The notes: a model not told the origin generated them from the sequence alone. A stretch of 64,000 bases of DNA from Endomychus coccineus (GCA_958510875.1 OY294070.1:17785631-17849630); one strand, 5' to 3'; positions 1-11,650 are shown, counted from the first letter of the stretch. Translations and numbers: made by a program.

Positions 1-175
1 GTCCGTCTGCGTCCAGTTTCTCTGCGATTTGCTTCAAATTTGCCAGTTTCGCGAAGGTTTGCCGATTTGGAATTCTGCGATGCGGATATCTTTCCCTTCT
101 CCGGCCATTGCAACGACAAAGTCCATAAATCAATAACATATCAACCATTTCAGTGTTAGTGAAATTTTGAGCCAT
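1..175 (-). pseudogene. DUF4817-type transposase N-terminus, cut by the window edge
   Basis: Read on the minus strand from an ATG at 175-173, 58 codons stay open to the window edge. The peptide starts MAQNFTNTEMVDMLLIYG and contains RRIPNRQTFAKLANL. This is the pattern of the DUF4817 helix-turn-helix domain at the N-terminus of many insect IS630/Tc1/mariner-superfamily transposases: an MxDMxLIYG start, then an arginine-rich RYPxRRIPNRxTF block. About six residues usually found between the two blocks seem to be missing, which suggests a small deletion. The catalytic domain would lie outside the window. No second copy is visible here, so intactness cannot be judged. Confidence 0.6.
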
Positions 176-745
176 AATTTTATAAAATTTTTACGGAAAG
201 CAAAGTAAAAACTGACAGTTTTGAGAATAAATTCTCCAAATGCCAAAATGACATTAGAATAGCAAAGGCAACTAAGGTATTTTAATCAAGTAAAATTAGT
301 AAGCCAAAATTGCAGAGACTCGAAAATTAATTTTTTCAAGCTAATCCGTTGATTTTATAAAAATTTTCTAAGAGTAAGAAAAGTTTTCAAATTTGATAAG
401 CTATCTACATAAAAAATATTGAGTGAATTACATTGACCACAAAAAAGTTCTGGACACTTTTCCCGTTACATTCTCAAGTTTGAGCCATTTCTATGGTCGC
501 TAAGGCTCTGTGCTTCACTCTCAAAAATGGCCATTATTGACAGTAACTCACCTGCTACATATTGTAAAAGTTCTTAATCACGTTCTCAAGTTATACCGAA
601 AAAACAAAATTATTTTTGCAATTTTGAAGCCCTCTACCGGGTAAACAAGACACTTGAGGCAAAAGTAAAAAGACTCATCAACTTTTCTTCGAATCAAAGA
701 ATCTTCGGCTTTATTTTGGCCACGCAGTTCGAGGACATCCTGTAT
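176..745. repeat. MITE-like or 5' flanking DNA ending in an ACAGGATGTCC-type terminus
   Basis: This stretch lies upstream of the transposase start and has no convincing ORF. Its right part (about 560-745) ends in GGACATCCTGTATAG. That terminus resembles the ends at 9660-9672 (inverted), 10003, 16272 and 33490 (direct), a terminus type common in insect Tc1/mariner-like MITEs. It could be the 5' end of the DUF4817 element at 1-175 or an independent MITE. The other end is not identified. Confidence 0.35.
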
Positions 746-1860
746 AGGGTATTGGCTTAAGCCTAAGATCATGAATTTCATTGAGTAATTCAACACAAAG
801 ATGAGTGTACAAGTAGGTAACACTTTCAGTACCGTAAAATATTAATAGGTGACAGCGTCACTGGGACTTGCCTTGACATAAAGGTGTGTATGTTCTCATT
901 TCGCAAAGAATAACGTATTATAGGTTTGTGGGCTTATCTGACATTGAAGTCACCAGCGCTATAACCCATCTGTTCATGAATAAAGAATAATATTGACTAC
1001 TCACTCTCGTATTATCTATAGTCTTAACTTGTCATTGATAAAAACATCATATTTCAAGAGTTTTATCGCATCAGAGACGCTTAAAGTATCTCATAATTGA
1101 ATATAGGGAAAGTTAAAGCACGCGACCATCTTCCTAAATGTCAGATGCCATGTAGTCACACGTTATTACGACTGCATTAGGAACTCCTAAAACAAATGCA
1201 AGAGATTATAAATATTTATGAGTTATTAGGTTCATTTCATGCATCATGATTATGAAAGTGTAAAATCCAAGCGTTCTTATTCACGCAGAATAGGCACAGT
1301 ATGGATTTCTCATATTCATGATGAGTAAAATGGAAGAATAGGCTCCGTGATCTCGAATTGATAATACATCGATTAAGATGAGACATCCTAACAGTTGTTT
1401 TAGAAAACAACTGGCGATATGCTTCCTTCGCAGTGTTAAATTTCATCAACAACTAAAAAATCAACTACATAACGCTAAGGATTTCGTTACAGTTGCAATT
1501 GACAAAAAGAGCTTCTCAAAACTGGTAGGAATCGTCAACCTAAGGCCAGATCCAGAAAAAAATGTCCAAGAAGGTGAGGGAGCGGCATTACCCTTTTTTC
1601 AGATACCTATTCGAAACATCTTTTTAAATATCAGTTTTAGATATTCAGATATTTAAGTTCAGTTTATTTATTTATAAACATCAACCATTTGTGTTGCTAC
1701 TAAATCACTAGCCAACTAAATCACTGTACAAAAACATTTTTTTTATTATAATTAATTAATTATTAATTTTGAACGTTTCCTAGAAGTATAAGGATCTTGA
1801 ATTGTAGATAGCGGATAGCTAATCTTGAAAGCTCTTGGCTTCCGGATGGTTGCTCATCAC
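746..1860. other. No gene seen
   Basis: AT-rich DNA. The open frames here (such as 1237-1452 minus and 1378-1656 plus) have no domain-like residue pattern and overlap on opposite strands. I see no clear repeat shared with the rest of the window. Confidence 0.5.
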
Positions 1861-1869
1861 AATAGCACG

Positions 1870-1918
1870 ACTTGGGGCAGACGTTTCGCCAACCACTACA
1901 GGTGGCATCTTCAGAAGC
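1870..1918 (-). ncRNA. Hammerhead-ribozyme-like remnant of a Penelope-like element
   Basis: On the minus strand the order is CTGAAGA, then a GC-rich self-complementary stretch (GCCACC...GGTTGGC), then GAAACGTC. That is the core order of a type I hammerhead ribozyme, and PLEs are known to carry such motifs in their terminal repeats. Helix I cannot be closed with the flanks, so it is probably inactive. Its strand is opposite to the PLE RT fragment that starts at about 1919, so it comes from another element that abuts it. Confidence 0.45.
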
Positions 1919-2895
1919 TCTTAATTTACTCAAATCAAATCCTGATTAAGCTATTTTGGAAGCTGATAAAGGAAACTCCTCTGTTGTCATGAATAGTGAT
2001 AGCAAAATCCTGCAACATCTCCAAGCTGATTCCTAAAAACTCTTATCAAAAGATCCCACCCCTCTATAGAACGTTTAGTTTCACAAATCATCCGTCATTC
2101 TTCCCTTCCTGATCCAGATAAGAAAATTCTTATCCCCCATTGTTCAAGAAGCCCTCGATTATCCTAAAATTCATAAACCCTCAATCCCTCTGGGACCAAT
2201 TGTCTGCACTATCAGATCCCCTACTTATAAACTATTTCGATATCTGTCTTGTAGGTAATTCCAACAGTTCTATCCTAAATTCCTTTCAGTTCGTTGAAAA
2301 ACTATAAATGCTGAAAGTTGACCCAGGCGATTTGCAGGTCAGCTTCGACGTCGAATCACTCTTTACCAATGTTCTCATTCCAGACACCCTTTCCATAATT
2401 TCACAACTGTTAGCTGCCAAAAACATTTCAATGAAGTTACTACCGTTATGATTTTTGTCTTTCTTCCACATATTTTCTGTACGATGGCAAGTTTTACGTG
2501 CAGTCCTCGGGAGCTGCCATGGGTTTCTCACTTTCTCCGGTCATAGTTAATATAGTTGGTTGAAATGTTGGTTTACATATGTCGACGATACTTTCGTTAT
2601 TTGGTAACATGGTCGCGAAAATCATTACATCCAATATCCTTTTCACCATGGAAGTTAAATCGAAAGGTTCTCCTAGATGTATTAGTTAGTCTAGAAACTG
2701 ATGGTACTTTAGTACATTCTGTGTATCGAGAACCCACTAACAGCGATAGATACCTCAATGGCATTTCCCACCACCACTTTGCCCAAAAGTAATATGTCAT
2801 AAACTCCTTGGTCCACAGAGCTGTCAACAGTGTCAACTTATCCCAATCCTTAAAATCAGAATTAAAACATCTTTCATCTGTCCTATTATCAAATT
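1919..2895 (+). pseudogene. Penelope-like element reverse transcriptase fragment (PLE copy 1)
   Basis: Plus-strand frames read, in order, LLKSNPD, ADKGNSSVVMN, SKDPTP, a GAAMGFSLSPVIVNI block, VYREPTNSDRYLNGISHHH (2705-2780), and LSQSLKSELKHLS. These are PLE RT signatures: the GDKGNSTVV N-terminal block, the MGSxLSPVxANI motif and the YRKPTxTDRYL...SHHP tail. The same peptides appear on the minus strand at 35990-37800, so the two are copies of one family. Frames change several times and stop codons are frequent, so this is a dead fragment. The GIY-YIG endonuclease that follows RT in PLEs is absent. The ATG-initiated frames within it are accidental starts. Confidence 0.8.
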
Positions 2896-2924
2896 ATTTC
2901 TCCCATTATAGCATTCAAAAAGTT

Positions 2925-3085
2925 GTAAATTGCATTGCCTGTATCAAGGCAATAATTGTAATTTTAATTTTCTCCATGTTCATTCAATATAAAAATACCC
3001 AAACATGCTATAATATGCTGTAAAGCATGAAAGTATGCACCGTGCTTATATGAAAAACTTCAAACATGCATTATATGATTTTTTG
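2925..3085. repeat. Dispersed repeat block A, copy 1
   Basis: A run that starts with attgcctgtatcaaggc and continues through ttcaatataaaaatac is repeated with changes at 5255-5337, continuing across hAT copy 1 at 7964-8035. Block A contains tandem-like TATGC words. The parent element is not identified. Confidence 0.5.
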
Positions 3086-3394
3086 TTATTTAAATTTGTC
3101 AAAATTGTTACAGATTTTTTTTAGTTACAGTAAAAATCATAAGTTTCCAATATTATTCAGGCAGCATCATGTCTTCGAAGTGTTAAACTTATTTTATACG
3201 AAGAAAAGATCTTTCAATCAAACATCAAGCTTGACATTAAAGCCGTAATCCGGATCCATGTCAATTATTGGATTGACTTGTGACATGAGATATGTAATAA
3301 TAGTAGTGAACGTCACCGAATGTAAAAAGAGTTACTGAAGATGTTTCATTATTGAAAACATCAATATAAGGAAGTAGATAGTACTACATGGTTT

Positions 3395-3545
3395 TTGGGT
3401 GAAATTACATTTGATAGGCTTTCTCTGGCAATTTCGAAAACTATTTTATTATTTTTCAGAGATGGTATTATTTAATATTCAATTCACCATTTTGTGAAAT
3501 AATACGTAAAGATGTATATCCAAATAGGCGTTATGTTTGTTGTAT
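3395..3545. repeat. Dispersed repeat block B, copy 1
   Basis: The stretch with ttttattatttttcagag and ccattttgtgaaataatacg matches 4975-5100, which has ttttattatttttcggag and ccattttgtgacataatacg. Block B follows block A here but precedes it in the second locus. Either the LINE fragment between the loci split a tandem unit, or the blocks moved separately. Confidence 0.5.
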
Positions 3546-3759
3546 TGTATATAATAAAAACAATTAAAGGATGGAAAACAAATTTGGGAAGTTTCTAGTA
3601 TCTTCATTATACAATTCTGATAATGAAACAAATTGATAGTGAATGTCTTCTTGGAGTTTAAGCTTACCCAGCATCAAAAAAATTAAGGAAACTCGTGTGT
3701 AAAGGCTGACTTCATACACCTAATAAACTTGACAACTTTGGTTTCTCTGCTAATCTTCT

Positions 3760-4916
3760 TTTCTTTTTTAAATCTTACCTGGAGTCAAGAAAACACTTCG
3801 TGTGTTATCATGGTCGAAGATCGGCCGACATTTCATTTTTGCTACTTCGGGGGTGCCACATGTGTCTATTCTTGGCCCTCTATTTTCCATTTTATTTATT
3901 ACTGACCTCTTGGCGGTCTTGGATGTCCCCCATCTTTTGTATGCCGATGACCTCAAAACGCATTTCAGGGTATCTGATCTCGGTGTCTGTCTCAGACTTC
4001 AATCCAATCTGTCAGCTGTGAATGCATGGTGTTTGAAGAATATGTTGCCTCTTAATGTTGGTGAGTGTGCTGCCTTGACATTCTCGCTGAAGTCCAATGA
4101 CATTCTATACGAATATACCCTGGATGCCAGTATCTTGAATAGACTGAAGACGTTCTGTGACCTTGGTGTTATCTTTGACAGAAGGTTATCATTCATTGAT
4201 CATATCAGTCATATGTGCGCCAAAGCGTCTGAGATGTTGGGGTTTGTTCTAAGATTAATACATTTGTAAGATCACGGTTGGAATATGCGTCCTTGGTATG
4301 GTCTGCATTCTACCAGATTCATGTTGTCTCTGTGGAAAGCATTCAACGCAGATTTCTCAAATATTTTGCTTTCAAATGTGACAATATCTACCCTGTTATT
4401 GACTATCCGCATACCGATTCACTTTCGAAGTTTTCTTTCGACAGCTTGGCTTACCGGAGATCCAGGTCGGGTATAGTATTCCTGTTCAAACTCTTTCGTT
4501 ATTCTGTGGAATGTTTGGAAACTTTGCGGGCTTTGTGTTTTCATGTGCCTAGATTTGAGTCCAGACTTAATTTATTTTTTTGCTTGCCTACACCAAGAAA
4601 AAACATAAGCAAGTGCTCGCCAATCGGTGGCATGTGCAGAGCTTACAATAACATACACATGCGGGTCGATCTATTCACATGTAGTTTGACTCATCTGATG
4701 TCTGAAGCATTTTCTCTCTTCTTTGTTTAATTTGTGTTCTAGTTATGTGAATGTGATTATCTTTCGTTCTTGGAATGTGATGTTATCTCAGTTTTATTTC
4801 AATACCTGTTATAATATTTTCTTGTAAATCTTATCTTGTGTTATTATTCATTTTGTAATTGGGCTCTACGCCTGTTAAATGGGTGTGATGTAAATAAATA
4901 AATAAAATAAATAAAA
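3760..4916 (+). pseudogene. LINE (non-LTR retrotransposon) 3' fragment with RT palm, C-terminal region and A-rich tail
   Basis: A frame from about 3802 reads TSGVPHVSILGPLFSILFI (RT motif B, normally SGVPQGSxLGPLLF) and LLYADDLKTHF (motif C with YADD intact). It continues through CDLGVIFDRRLSFIDHI to a frameshift at about 4258. The next frame gives RSRLEYASLVWSAFY, VESIQRRFLKYFAFK and a C-terminal tail to 4730. This is the usual order of an arthropod LINE second ORF. The Q of VPQG is changed to H. The 3' end is marked by a run of AAATA units at 4890-4916, as expected for target-primed reverse transcription. Everything upstream of motif B is missing, the common 5' truncation of LINEs. The clade is not certain. 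Confidence 0.85.
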
Positions 4917-4919
4917 GTA

Positions 4920-5337
4920 CTCAGGCCATAATTGTCAATAAAACTATTTCATCCTAACATTTTCAGAATCAAGGACTCGAAAAAATTACATTTCCTAGGT
5001 CACAGTCAAGTTAGAAAATTATTTTATTATTTTTCGGAGATGGTATTATTTATTCAATATTCAACTTACCATTTTGTGACATAATACGTGAAGGTCGATT
5101 TAGTTTGCAATAAGCGCTAAGTATGCCATAAAAGGAAATGTTAGCCGATTATCAATATCATTTATTTTATTAGAATGGAATTTTCAATAGAGAAGTTCCG
5201 CAGGTAATAAAATTATGCTATCCCAATAGAATCATAAAATCCCGAATTTCATTACCTGTAACAAGGCCATAATTATAATTTTAATTCTTTTCATGTTCAT
5301 TTAATATGAAAATACACAAACTTCTTACTATTATATG
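4920..5337. repeat. Dispersed repeat blocks B' and A' flanking hAT copy 1
   Basis: Block B' (about 4975-5100) and block A' (about 5255-5337) repeat the sequences at 3395-3545 and 2925-3085. Block A' is interrupted at 5337/5338 by hAT copy 1 and resumes at 7964. The DNA between the blocks has no recognisable gene. Confidence 0.5.
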
Positions 5338-5793
5338 CAGTGGCGGCTCCTCGAAGGAGGCTAAGGAGGCTCAGCCTCCTCACCAATTTATCTTAATGAT
5401 CATTCTCCATTTTATTTCCTGTTTCTCTGATAATTCTTTAAATTTTACAATTAATTCCCCGTTCTCAGTAGTTATTTTCAATCCGGCAACAGTGGTCAGA
5501 GGCTAGATTCTCTATATATCTCAAACGCTGAGTTGTGTTGTTCAACACAGTTGCCGTTTTTCCGACCAGTCAATCGCCAAATAGCGTGAAACTGCGAAAA
5601 CGGCACCATGGTAGGGAGGCTAGCTTTTCGTATCCATTCGTCGGTCGAATGAAATACGATTACTTGCGCTCCAGGCTACCGCTGCTAGAAGAATGAGGTT
5701 AGTTGTTATTTTTATTCCATGAGGCGTAGTAAGGTTAAGTAGTTAATTTTTAAGTTATAATTTATCTAATCGGAATCGGTGAACGTTAAAATT

Positions 5794-6400
5794 ATGAGTG
5801 ACTTAGTTGCAAAGTTCTTTGAAAATCCATTTAGTGGATTAACATATGATAGAAAAGTGTTCTTCAAAAACAAACGGCCTTTACCGGATTTGAAAGGATT
5901 AGTGATGGCAGGGAAGTATCAAAATCGATCGTTTAATACTGATAATTATAAAAAATATGTATGGTTAACGGGATCTGATGTACACAATAAATTATATTGC
6001 TGGTATTGCTTGCTATTCACATCAGATACAACTTCATGTTGGGGGCACTTGGGTTATAATGATTTGAAAAATTTAGCTCGTGGCCTAGAAAGACATGAAA
6101 AATCGCAGGAACATATTACATCGTGTATTAAGTTTAAATTAACCGGTAAACAGAATATTGTTAATGCGATTGATTCTACACGAACACGCGAAATCGAAAA
6201 TCATAATAATACAGTTAAAGAAAACCGCGAAGTTTTAAAAAAAAAATTGATTTCTTATTGTATTTATCATTTCAAGATTTGGCTTTTAGAGGGCATGATG
6301 AAACTGAAAATTCATTTAATAAAGGTGATTGTTAGATTTGTTTTGTGAATACGACAGTAAGCTTCGCGATTTTATGACTAACGCGTCAGTATTTGCAGGC
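5794..6400 (+). pseudogene. hAT transposase N-terminal half, TTF/MYM-type zinc finger
   Basis: An ATG at 5794 opens MSDLVAKFFENPFSGL and runs to a stop at 6348. Residues about 75-80 read LYCWYCLLF, and about 25 residues later comes LERHEKSQEH. This CxxC...H...H layout matches the TTF-type zinc finger of hAT transposases related to zinc-finger MYM-type 1 proteins. After the run of ten A at about 6236-6246 the frame shifts. The expected continuation LAFRGHDETENSFNKGD is found in the next frame, and CEYDSKLRDFMTNASVF in a third, so at least two indels separate the pieces. The codon GTG at 5779 also opens this frame, but ATG is the sensible eukaryotic start. Binding of the transposon ends is inferred from the family. 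Confidence 0.8.
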
Positions 6401-6408
6401 TTTTGTTT

Positions 6409-7661
6409 TGTTTTATGCGGGTATAATGGTTGAGTGACACCACGCGAAATGAGGTTAGATTAGAATTCGTCTGTTCGGTAAATTATTAATTGTAAAAATG
6501 GACAACTAGTGGAAAGATTTTTAGGGTTCTACGATGTTAGTTCGGGAAGAACAGCGGTCAATTTATTCAATTTTTCAATGGAAACATTTCAACGATTCGA
6601 CTTTGCGAATAAATCAGACTTACGACGGCATCTGTAATGGCGGGACATTTAAACGGTCTTCAAACAAACGAACGTGAGTTTTAAATAACATAGTAGGAAA
6701 CAGAATTCCCTGTAATGCTCGAACTCGATGGAATTTTACATCACATGCAATGTTTAGTTTACCATCCATAAAAATAAAGACAAATTAATTGAAATATTTG
6801 ATTTTATATTAAACAGTGATGACTTTTCAACAGATCAGGTTTCATTGAATGCTGCTGTTGGTTTAAAATCTTATTTAGAAAATGAAGAATTTTTGTTATT
6901 TCTTGATACTTTTAAATTAATATTTGAACAAACTGATCTTATTTTTCGAATTTTACAACATAAATTCACTAATATAATTCATTCAAGAGATCGTTTAACA
7001 CATCTCATTGATAAAATTCAAGTTTCCGTTATACAGAATTTCATTTTAATATTTTATTTGGAAATTATTCAACTGATGAGGCTTCTCCCGTGAAAAGGAG
7101 GAGAACATATAATTTGGTAGACAAGAAACTACATTATAAACAACTTTTTTATGAAATTTTAGATACTATTAAAGGTCAAATATTGAGATTCGATTTTCCG
7201 ATTTACATGAATTAAAGTTTTTCGATTTGACGAATAGAAGATTTTTCGAATCTTTTTCAAAAGAGTTTCTCAATACACTTTCAGATAACTTAGTCCTAAA
7301 ATATAATTTTTTTGATAAAATAGCGCTGCACAATGAATTATGCGTTGTATACTGGGATAAAGATATTTTAGGCCAGTACGACAGTCACGCCGATATAATA
7401 AAATATATGATAGATAATGATTTGCAACAAGTCTTACCTCAGTTTTATAAACTACTTTGTTTGACAGTCACCATTCCTGTCACGTCGGCATCGGTGGAGA
7501 GATCATTTTCTACTCTCAAACGAATTAAAACATACATGCGAAATACAATGGGCCCAAATCGTTTATACAATGTTAGTTTAATATCTATTGAAAAAGATTT
7601 AGTAAAACACTTAAAACATAATGATACATTTTATGATAATATTATTGATCATTTTTCGTAA
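6409..7661 (+). pseudogene. hAT transposase central and C-terminal region with dimerisation domain
   Basis: A middle block (6409-6780) is mostly out of frame, though it still shows TYDG followed one frame away by SVMAGHLNGLQTNERE, the usual hAT central motif. From about 6795 the frame gives FDFILNSDDFSTDQVSLNAA. It breaks at about 7018 where copy 2 has one extra T. The last ORF (7227-7661) carries DLQQVLPQFYKLLCLT and PVTSASVERSFSTLKRIKTY, the conserved hAT family C-terminal dimerisation motif (A/S-S-V-E-R-x-F-S). It ends with LISIEKDLVKHLK. The single-base breaks mean it cannot make a working transposase as it stands. Confidence 0.88.
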
Positions 7662-8039
7662 ATTAAAGACCGTAGAATTTCGTTAATATATAGAAAAGTT
7701 GATAAAATTAATAACAAAAAACAAAATATGAAAAATTCCAAAAAAAAAGAAAAAAAATTAAAAATCCAAAAAAAATAAAAAACAAAAAACGAACGAAAAA
7801 AAAATTTGTGGGCAAGAGAAACTCTATACCTCCACGTTGGTTCTTGCTGGGTAACAATCAATTTTGTCACTGAAGGTTAAATTAATTGGCTGAATAGAGT
7901 ATATTTTTACAAAAACGTTTTATGTCCAGCCTCCCCTCTCAAAAAGTTCACGAGCCGCCACTGATTATATGCTCTAAAAGATGCAAATATACACCGCACT
8001 CATATGCAGCTTATATGAATTTTGCATACACAAAAAAGG

Positions 8040-8093
8040 GGTCCTGTAATAGTTGCCGCCCTGAGCCTCAGAAGGAGCTAGTCCGCCACTGCA
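8040..8093. repeat. Relict right end of a second hAT-like element
   Basis: Just outside hAT copy 1 the sequence GAGCTAGTCCGCCACTG resembles the hAT right terminus (GAGCCGCCACTG), and CTGAGCCTCAG just before it is a small palindrome like the one near the hAT left end. No left partner or 8-bp duplication was found, so this is a suggestion only. Confidence 0.35.
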
Positions 8094-9050
8094 TAAAGGA
8101 TAAACAATCCTGAATTCCCTACTTGATCACTATTATAAATATATTCTATTCCATTGAAAACTATTATATTGTATTATCCTAATCAATAACTTCCTCTCAA
8201 TTCCTGAGCGCACGCCATGTCATATTCCTATTTCATTCGTTGTATTGGATACAATTTACGAGCCACAATATAGGATACGCTTCCGTGTGAATAAGACAAA
8301 TAATAATAATTATTACCTAATGCAATTTCTAAAGATATGTTTTGTTATTGTTAAAGTCATTAGCAGTTTAAATCCTGTTTGTGTTACCGCACAACTTAAG
8401 TCTCGACGATGATGGAATCTTCAAATTACTCCTGCCGCAAATTGCTCTGTCATTATTTAGTATTTATCGAGTATTTTTATTATTGGATTCGGCCCGAACG
8501 AACCCATGTGCATCATTTTATACCACTAATTATGCGAACAAGAGAAAAGGAGCAACCTAACTAGTCATCTTAAGTACCGCATGAAAATTTTGAAACCGTA
8601 ACAAATTTGGAAGTAATTGTGTCGCTAATTCGTGTCCTGCAAACAAATAGAGAATGAGTAAAAAGTTCAACGCCCCTCAACCCGAGCACATTCCCAAAAT
8701 GAACTATGGAGCGATGATATCATTCATAAAAATCCTTCCGTCGCTATTGTTAGCAAAATAGCTTTCGGACACTCCTGATGGTCAAATGTAAATGATAGAA
8801 TGAACAGAAAACATATTGGAAATGATTCAAACCGTTTATGAATAAAGACAAATGAAGACTATGAAACTCTATGTTTAATACTGACACCCGCTATCAGCTT
8901 GACTTTTGCAATTATTCACACTATAATATAACCTTGTTTTACAATGACATTTGCTGTCACATGAACTATCAAAATGTACCAATGTATAGATAGAGATATT
9001 TATTTCAAATAGGAGAAACTTAATTAGTAGAGTCAGAGTCAATCTAAGAA
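8094..9050. repeat. No gene; contains a dispersed repeat at 8735-8830
   Basis: No coding signal. The segment at 8735-8830 (gctttcggacactcctgatg, tcaaatgtaaatgatag, acatattgga) recurs with changes at 41265-41345 and in part at 31925-31975. Its parent element is unknown. Confidence 0.4.
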
Positions 9051-9672
9051 ACAATAGAACGAGGTTCGTAAAAATTTGATAGAGGTTAGCGACCTGGAAA
9101 AAATGGCGTCTTATGATAAAAATAGTAAGATCCTACAATGAATATTACCAATTTTAGGTGGAACCATGTCTAACCTTCAAAAAACTGTTATTTTGCCCTT
9201 TTTTTAGGTTAGTTTTAGATTTTTATTTTTTTTTGGGACCCCTTAGACTTCCGGCTAAGGTTTTAAATCAGTACCATTTTATTGTTGGTATTTGAGGAAC
9301 CTCCAGTACAAATTTCGTGACGTTCCGTTAACCCCCCCTCTCCTGGAATATATATATATAAATATATTTTTGGAGCAGAAATTCAAATCAGGCTATTTTC
9401 GCCTAATTGCAACCAAATTGGATGAAATTAGCTGAAAAAGTCGTCGTAGCGGTAACAATCAGTGGTCCAAATATGGGCTGAAAATATTGAATAGTTTTGC
9501 TTAAAATCCGAATTTGACCGATTTGTCTCAAATTTCAAAATATCTCCCCCTTTTGTCAAAAAAGTCGGAGTGTACTCTACTTAGCGTCAAATTAAAGGTT
9601 ATTTTATGTACTTGAATGTGGTATGTGTCCGTATCACCTTCTGGTATATGAATTTCCGGACATCCTGTATAT
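9051..9672. repeat. Non-coding repeat-like segment with a right end GGACATCCTGTATA
   Basis: This AT-rich stretch contains homopolymers, a TA run at 9347-9366, and an exposed terminus CCGGACATCCTGTATA at 9656-9672. The terminus matches (inverted) the ends at 10003 and 33490. It is probably a MITE or the edge of one; the left boundary is unknown. Confidence 0.35.
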
Positions 9673-10002
9673 GATGTCGTCTTTGTTAACTAATTTATTG
9701 TAATCAATAACAATTAGCCAAATTTCAGGATAATAACATGCTGATTAAGTCTCAAATTTCATTCAAATTTGTAAATCACCATGATAAATAATATATAATT
9801 ATTATGTAACCCACAATTTAATGATTATTTGGCGCAGTAGATAACCTCGAGACCCATTGATGTAACTAGTACCATATACGTTCGTTATGAAGCAGCTTAT
9901 TGATTGCAACTTACCTCGATCGCTACCAAGTACACTATTTTATTTCTACTTTGTCTAGAATAATCTACTTCACAGTTTACTAATCAAAATTTATTAATTA
10001 TA
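9673..10002. other. No gene seen
   Basis: AT-rich spacer between two copies of the ACAGGGTGTCC-type terminus in inverted orientation (9672 and 10003). If those were the ends of one element it would be an inside-out arrangement, so two neighbouring insertions are more likely. Confidence 0.35.
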
Positions 10003-10440
10003 CAGGGTGTCCCAGGTTTTAGTCGGAGAACTTCAACAGTCGATAGAAAATTTGATTTTGAGAAAAAAATTCCGAATAACATATATGCACAGACGCTTAG
10101 TTTTTGAGATACAGTGTTGAAATTGATAAAAAAATTTCGATTTTTTGCGAATATCTCTGGAACCGTTTATCGTACAGAAAACAGCTTTTGCAAGCATTTT
10201 TTACTCATAGTAAGCTATGTTCTGTGTGATAAAAATTTTTTTTACTCATAATTGGTGAAGATTTTGAAGGGGTAGTTGGTGTTTTTCCCCCCAACTTTTA
10301 CGCCACTGGAAAAAGTACAGTTTTGAGACAACCGTTTGAACCGCCAATGTTTTTTACACAAAAAAGGTACTCCCGGTCATAAGCTCTAAAGTTTTCGAGA
10401 AAAATCAACTTTTATGTTGAAAAACATGGTCAATTCTTAC
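10003..10440. repeat. MITE-like repeat beginning TACAGGGTGTCCC, partner at 38725-38995
   Basis: It begins tacagggtgtcccaggtt. The stretch from cgatagaaaatttgattttg (10035) to cgccactggaaaaagt (10317) is present in inverted orientation at 38725-38990. This is a non-coding repeat family with a terminus typical of insect Tc1/mariner-like MITEs. No right terminal repeat was located here. Confidence 0.55.
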
Positions 10441-11650
10441 AAATTAAACAACATTTATTCAAACGTTAAAACAAGTACCACAACCAAAAAATTGATTAAT
10501 TAACCGATTAATTTAAAATTACAGTTGTACAAAAATATTGTTTGTATTTTTTTGTGGAATTCGTGTTTTAATGAGACATTGGAGGAATTTCAGTCCTGGC
10601 CAAAAATCAACACTCATATATGCCTTAAAAAACTCGTTTCACGCACTCAATACAAAAATAACTATTATTCTATTGATAACATAGAATATTCAACTTTGTA
10701 TTATTAGGATGATCTACAATCTCGTCAAACATTTATCTTTATCTACTTTGTAATACAGATAATGATATCCATTTCGCAGTATATCAATATTTATGTAAAG
10801 CAACTTTCGACAATTATAGCGCATTCATAAGTAAATACCGGATGAAACAATCATTGATTTTTATTTACCTGTTGCCATGCGTGAAAAACTTCATAACTTG
10901 TATAATCATATTTTTATTACATCAATTTCTCCATATCCCCACGAAATCATTATTTGGAACAAATAGAAATGCGGAATGAATATTACATATGGAAAAATTA
11001 AATGATTATTCTATTCGTATTTGAATGCGTCCATCAAATCACTTCTGTATGTACCTTTCATGATATATGCAAATTATCACGAAGTCTTCCAATAACCCAG
11101 CCGTTTATATTTAAAATTTTGCCAGACCATAACTAATACGTATTCACGCTCTAATGGTTCACGCTGTATATTCAAGGAGGTACATTGGAATTATTTAAAA
11201 CATCGTGATCGAGAAAGAAAGTGTTTTTGCATCAGGTCATGTCCAATTATAGGAATTATTTTATAATAGGGATATTCGTTTAAAGGAACTCGATTCTGAA
11301 ACTGATATCACGTATTCTAATATCAGAGAAAGTATAACTAGTTATCATATTTCAAGTCTATAATAAGGATAAAGCAAATGTTTACTATTTCCACTTCAGA
11401 GCACGTATTTGTTTCTAATATAATTGCCATTTGAAATATTAACATAAAATTGAAAGGTGTAATGTCATGTTTGTTGTATGTATGAAGGTCAAGTGATGAT
11501 TTTGAGCAGCTTTTCCCATCAATAACGTTGCAGGCATTGATCATTGGATGTTGGAGAAAGCATTTATTGAAGATAATTGTCTAGTTGTTTTGGGGATCTA
11601 GGTTATTACTAAATTATTATTAATTTCAATCCATAGTTAGAAAATTGATA
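10441..11650. other. No gene seen
   Basis: AT-rich DNA with short frames on both strands (10525-10707 plus, 11338-11544 minus) that show no domain pattern. I see no structured repeat. Confidence 0.5.

Larger units (their letters stand above)
5338..7963 (+). mobile_element. hAT DNA transposon copy 1 (complete ends, 2626 bp)
   Basis: The element begins CAGTGGCGGCTCCTCG and ends ACGAGCCGCCACTG, short terminal inverted repeats of hAT type. It is flanked by the exact 8-bp duplication ATTATATG (5330-5337 and 7964-7971), the hallmark of hAT insertion. Inside are an N-terminal TTF-type zinc-finger segment and a C-terminal hAT dimerisation segment, both broken. A second copy with the same ends lies at 28842-30791. 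Just inside the left end, CTCCTCGAAGGAG and GAGGCTCAGCCTC form small palindromes, which may be subterminal transposase-binding sites (inference). Confidence 0.93.
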
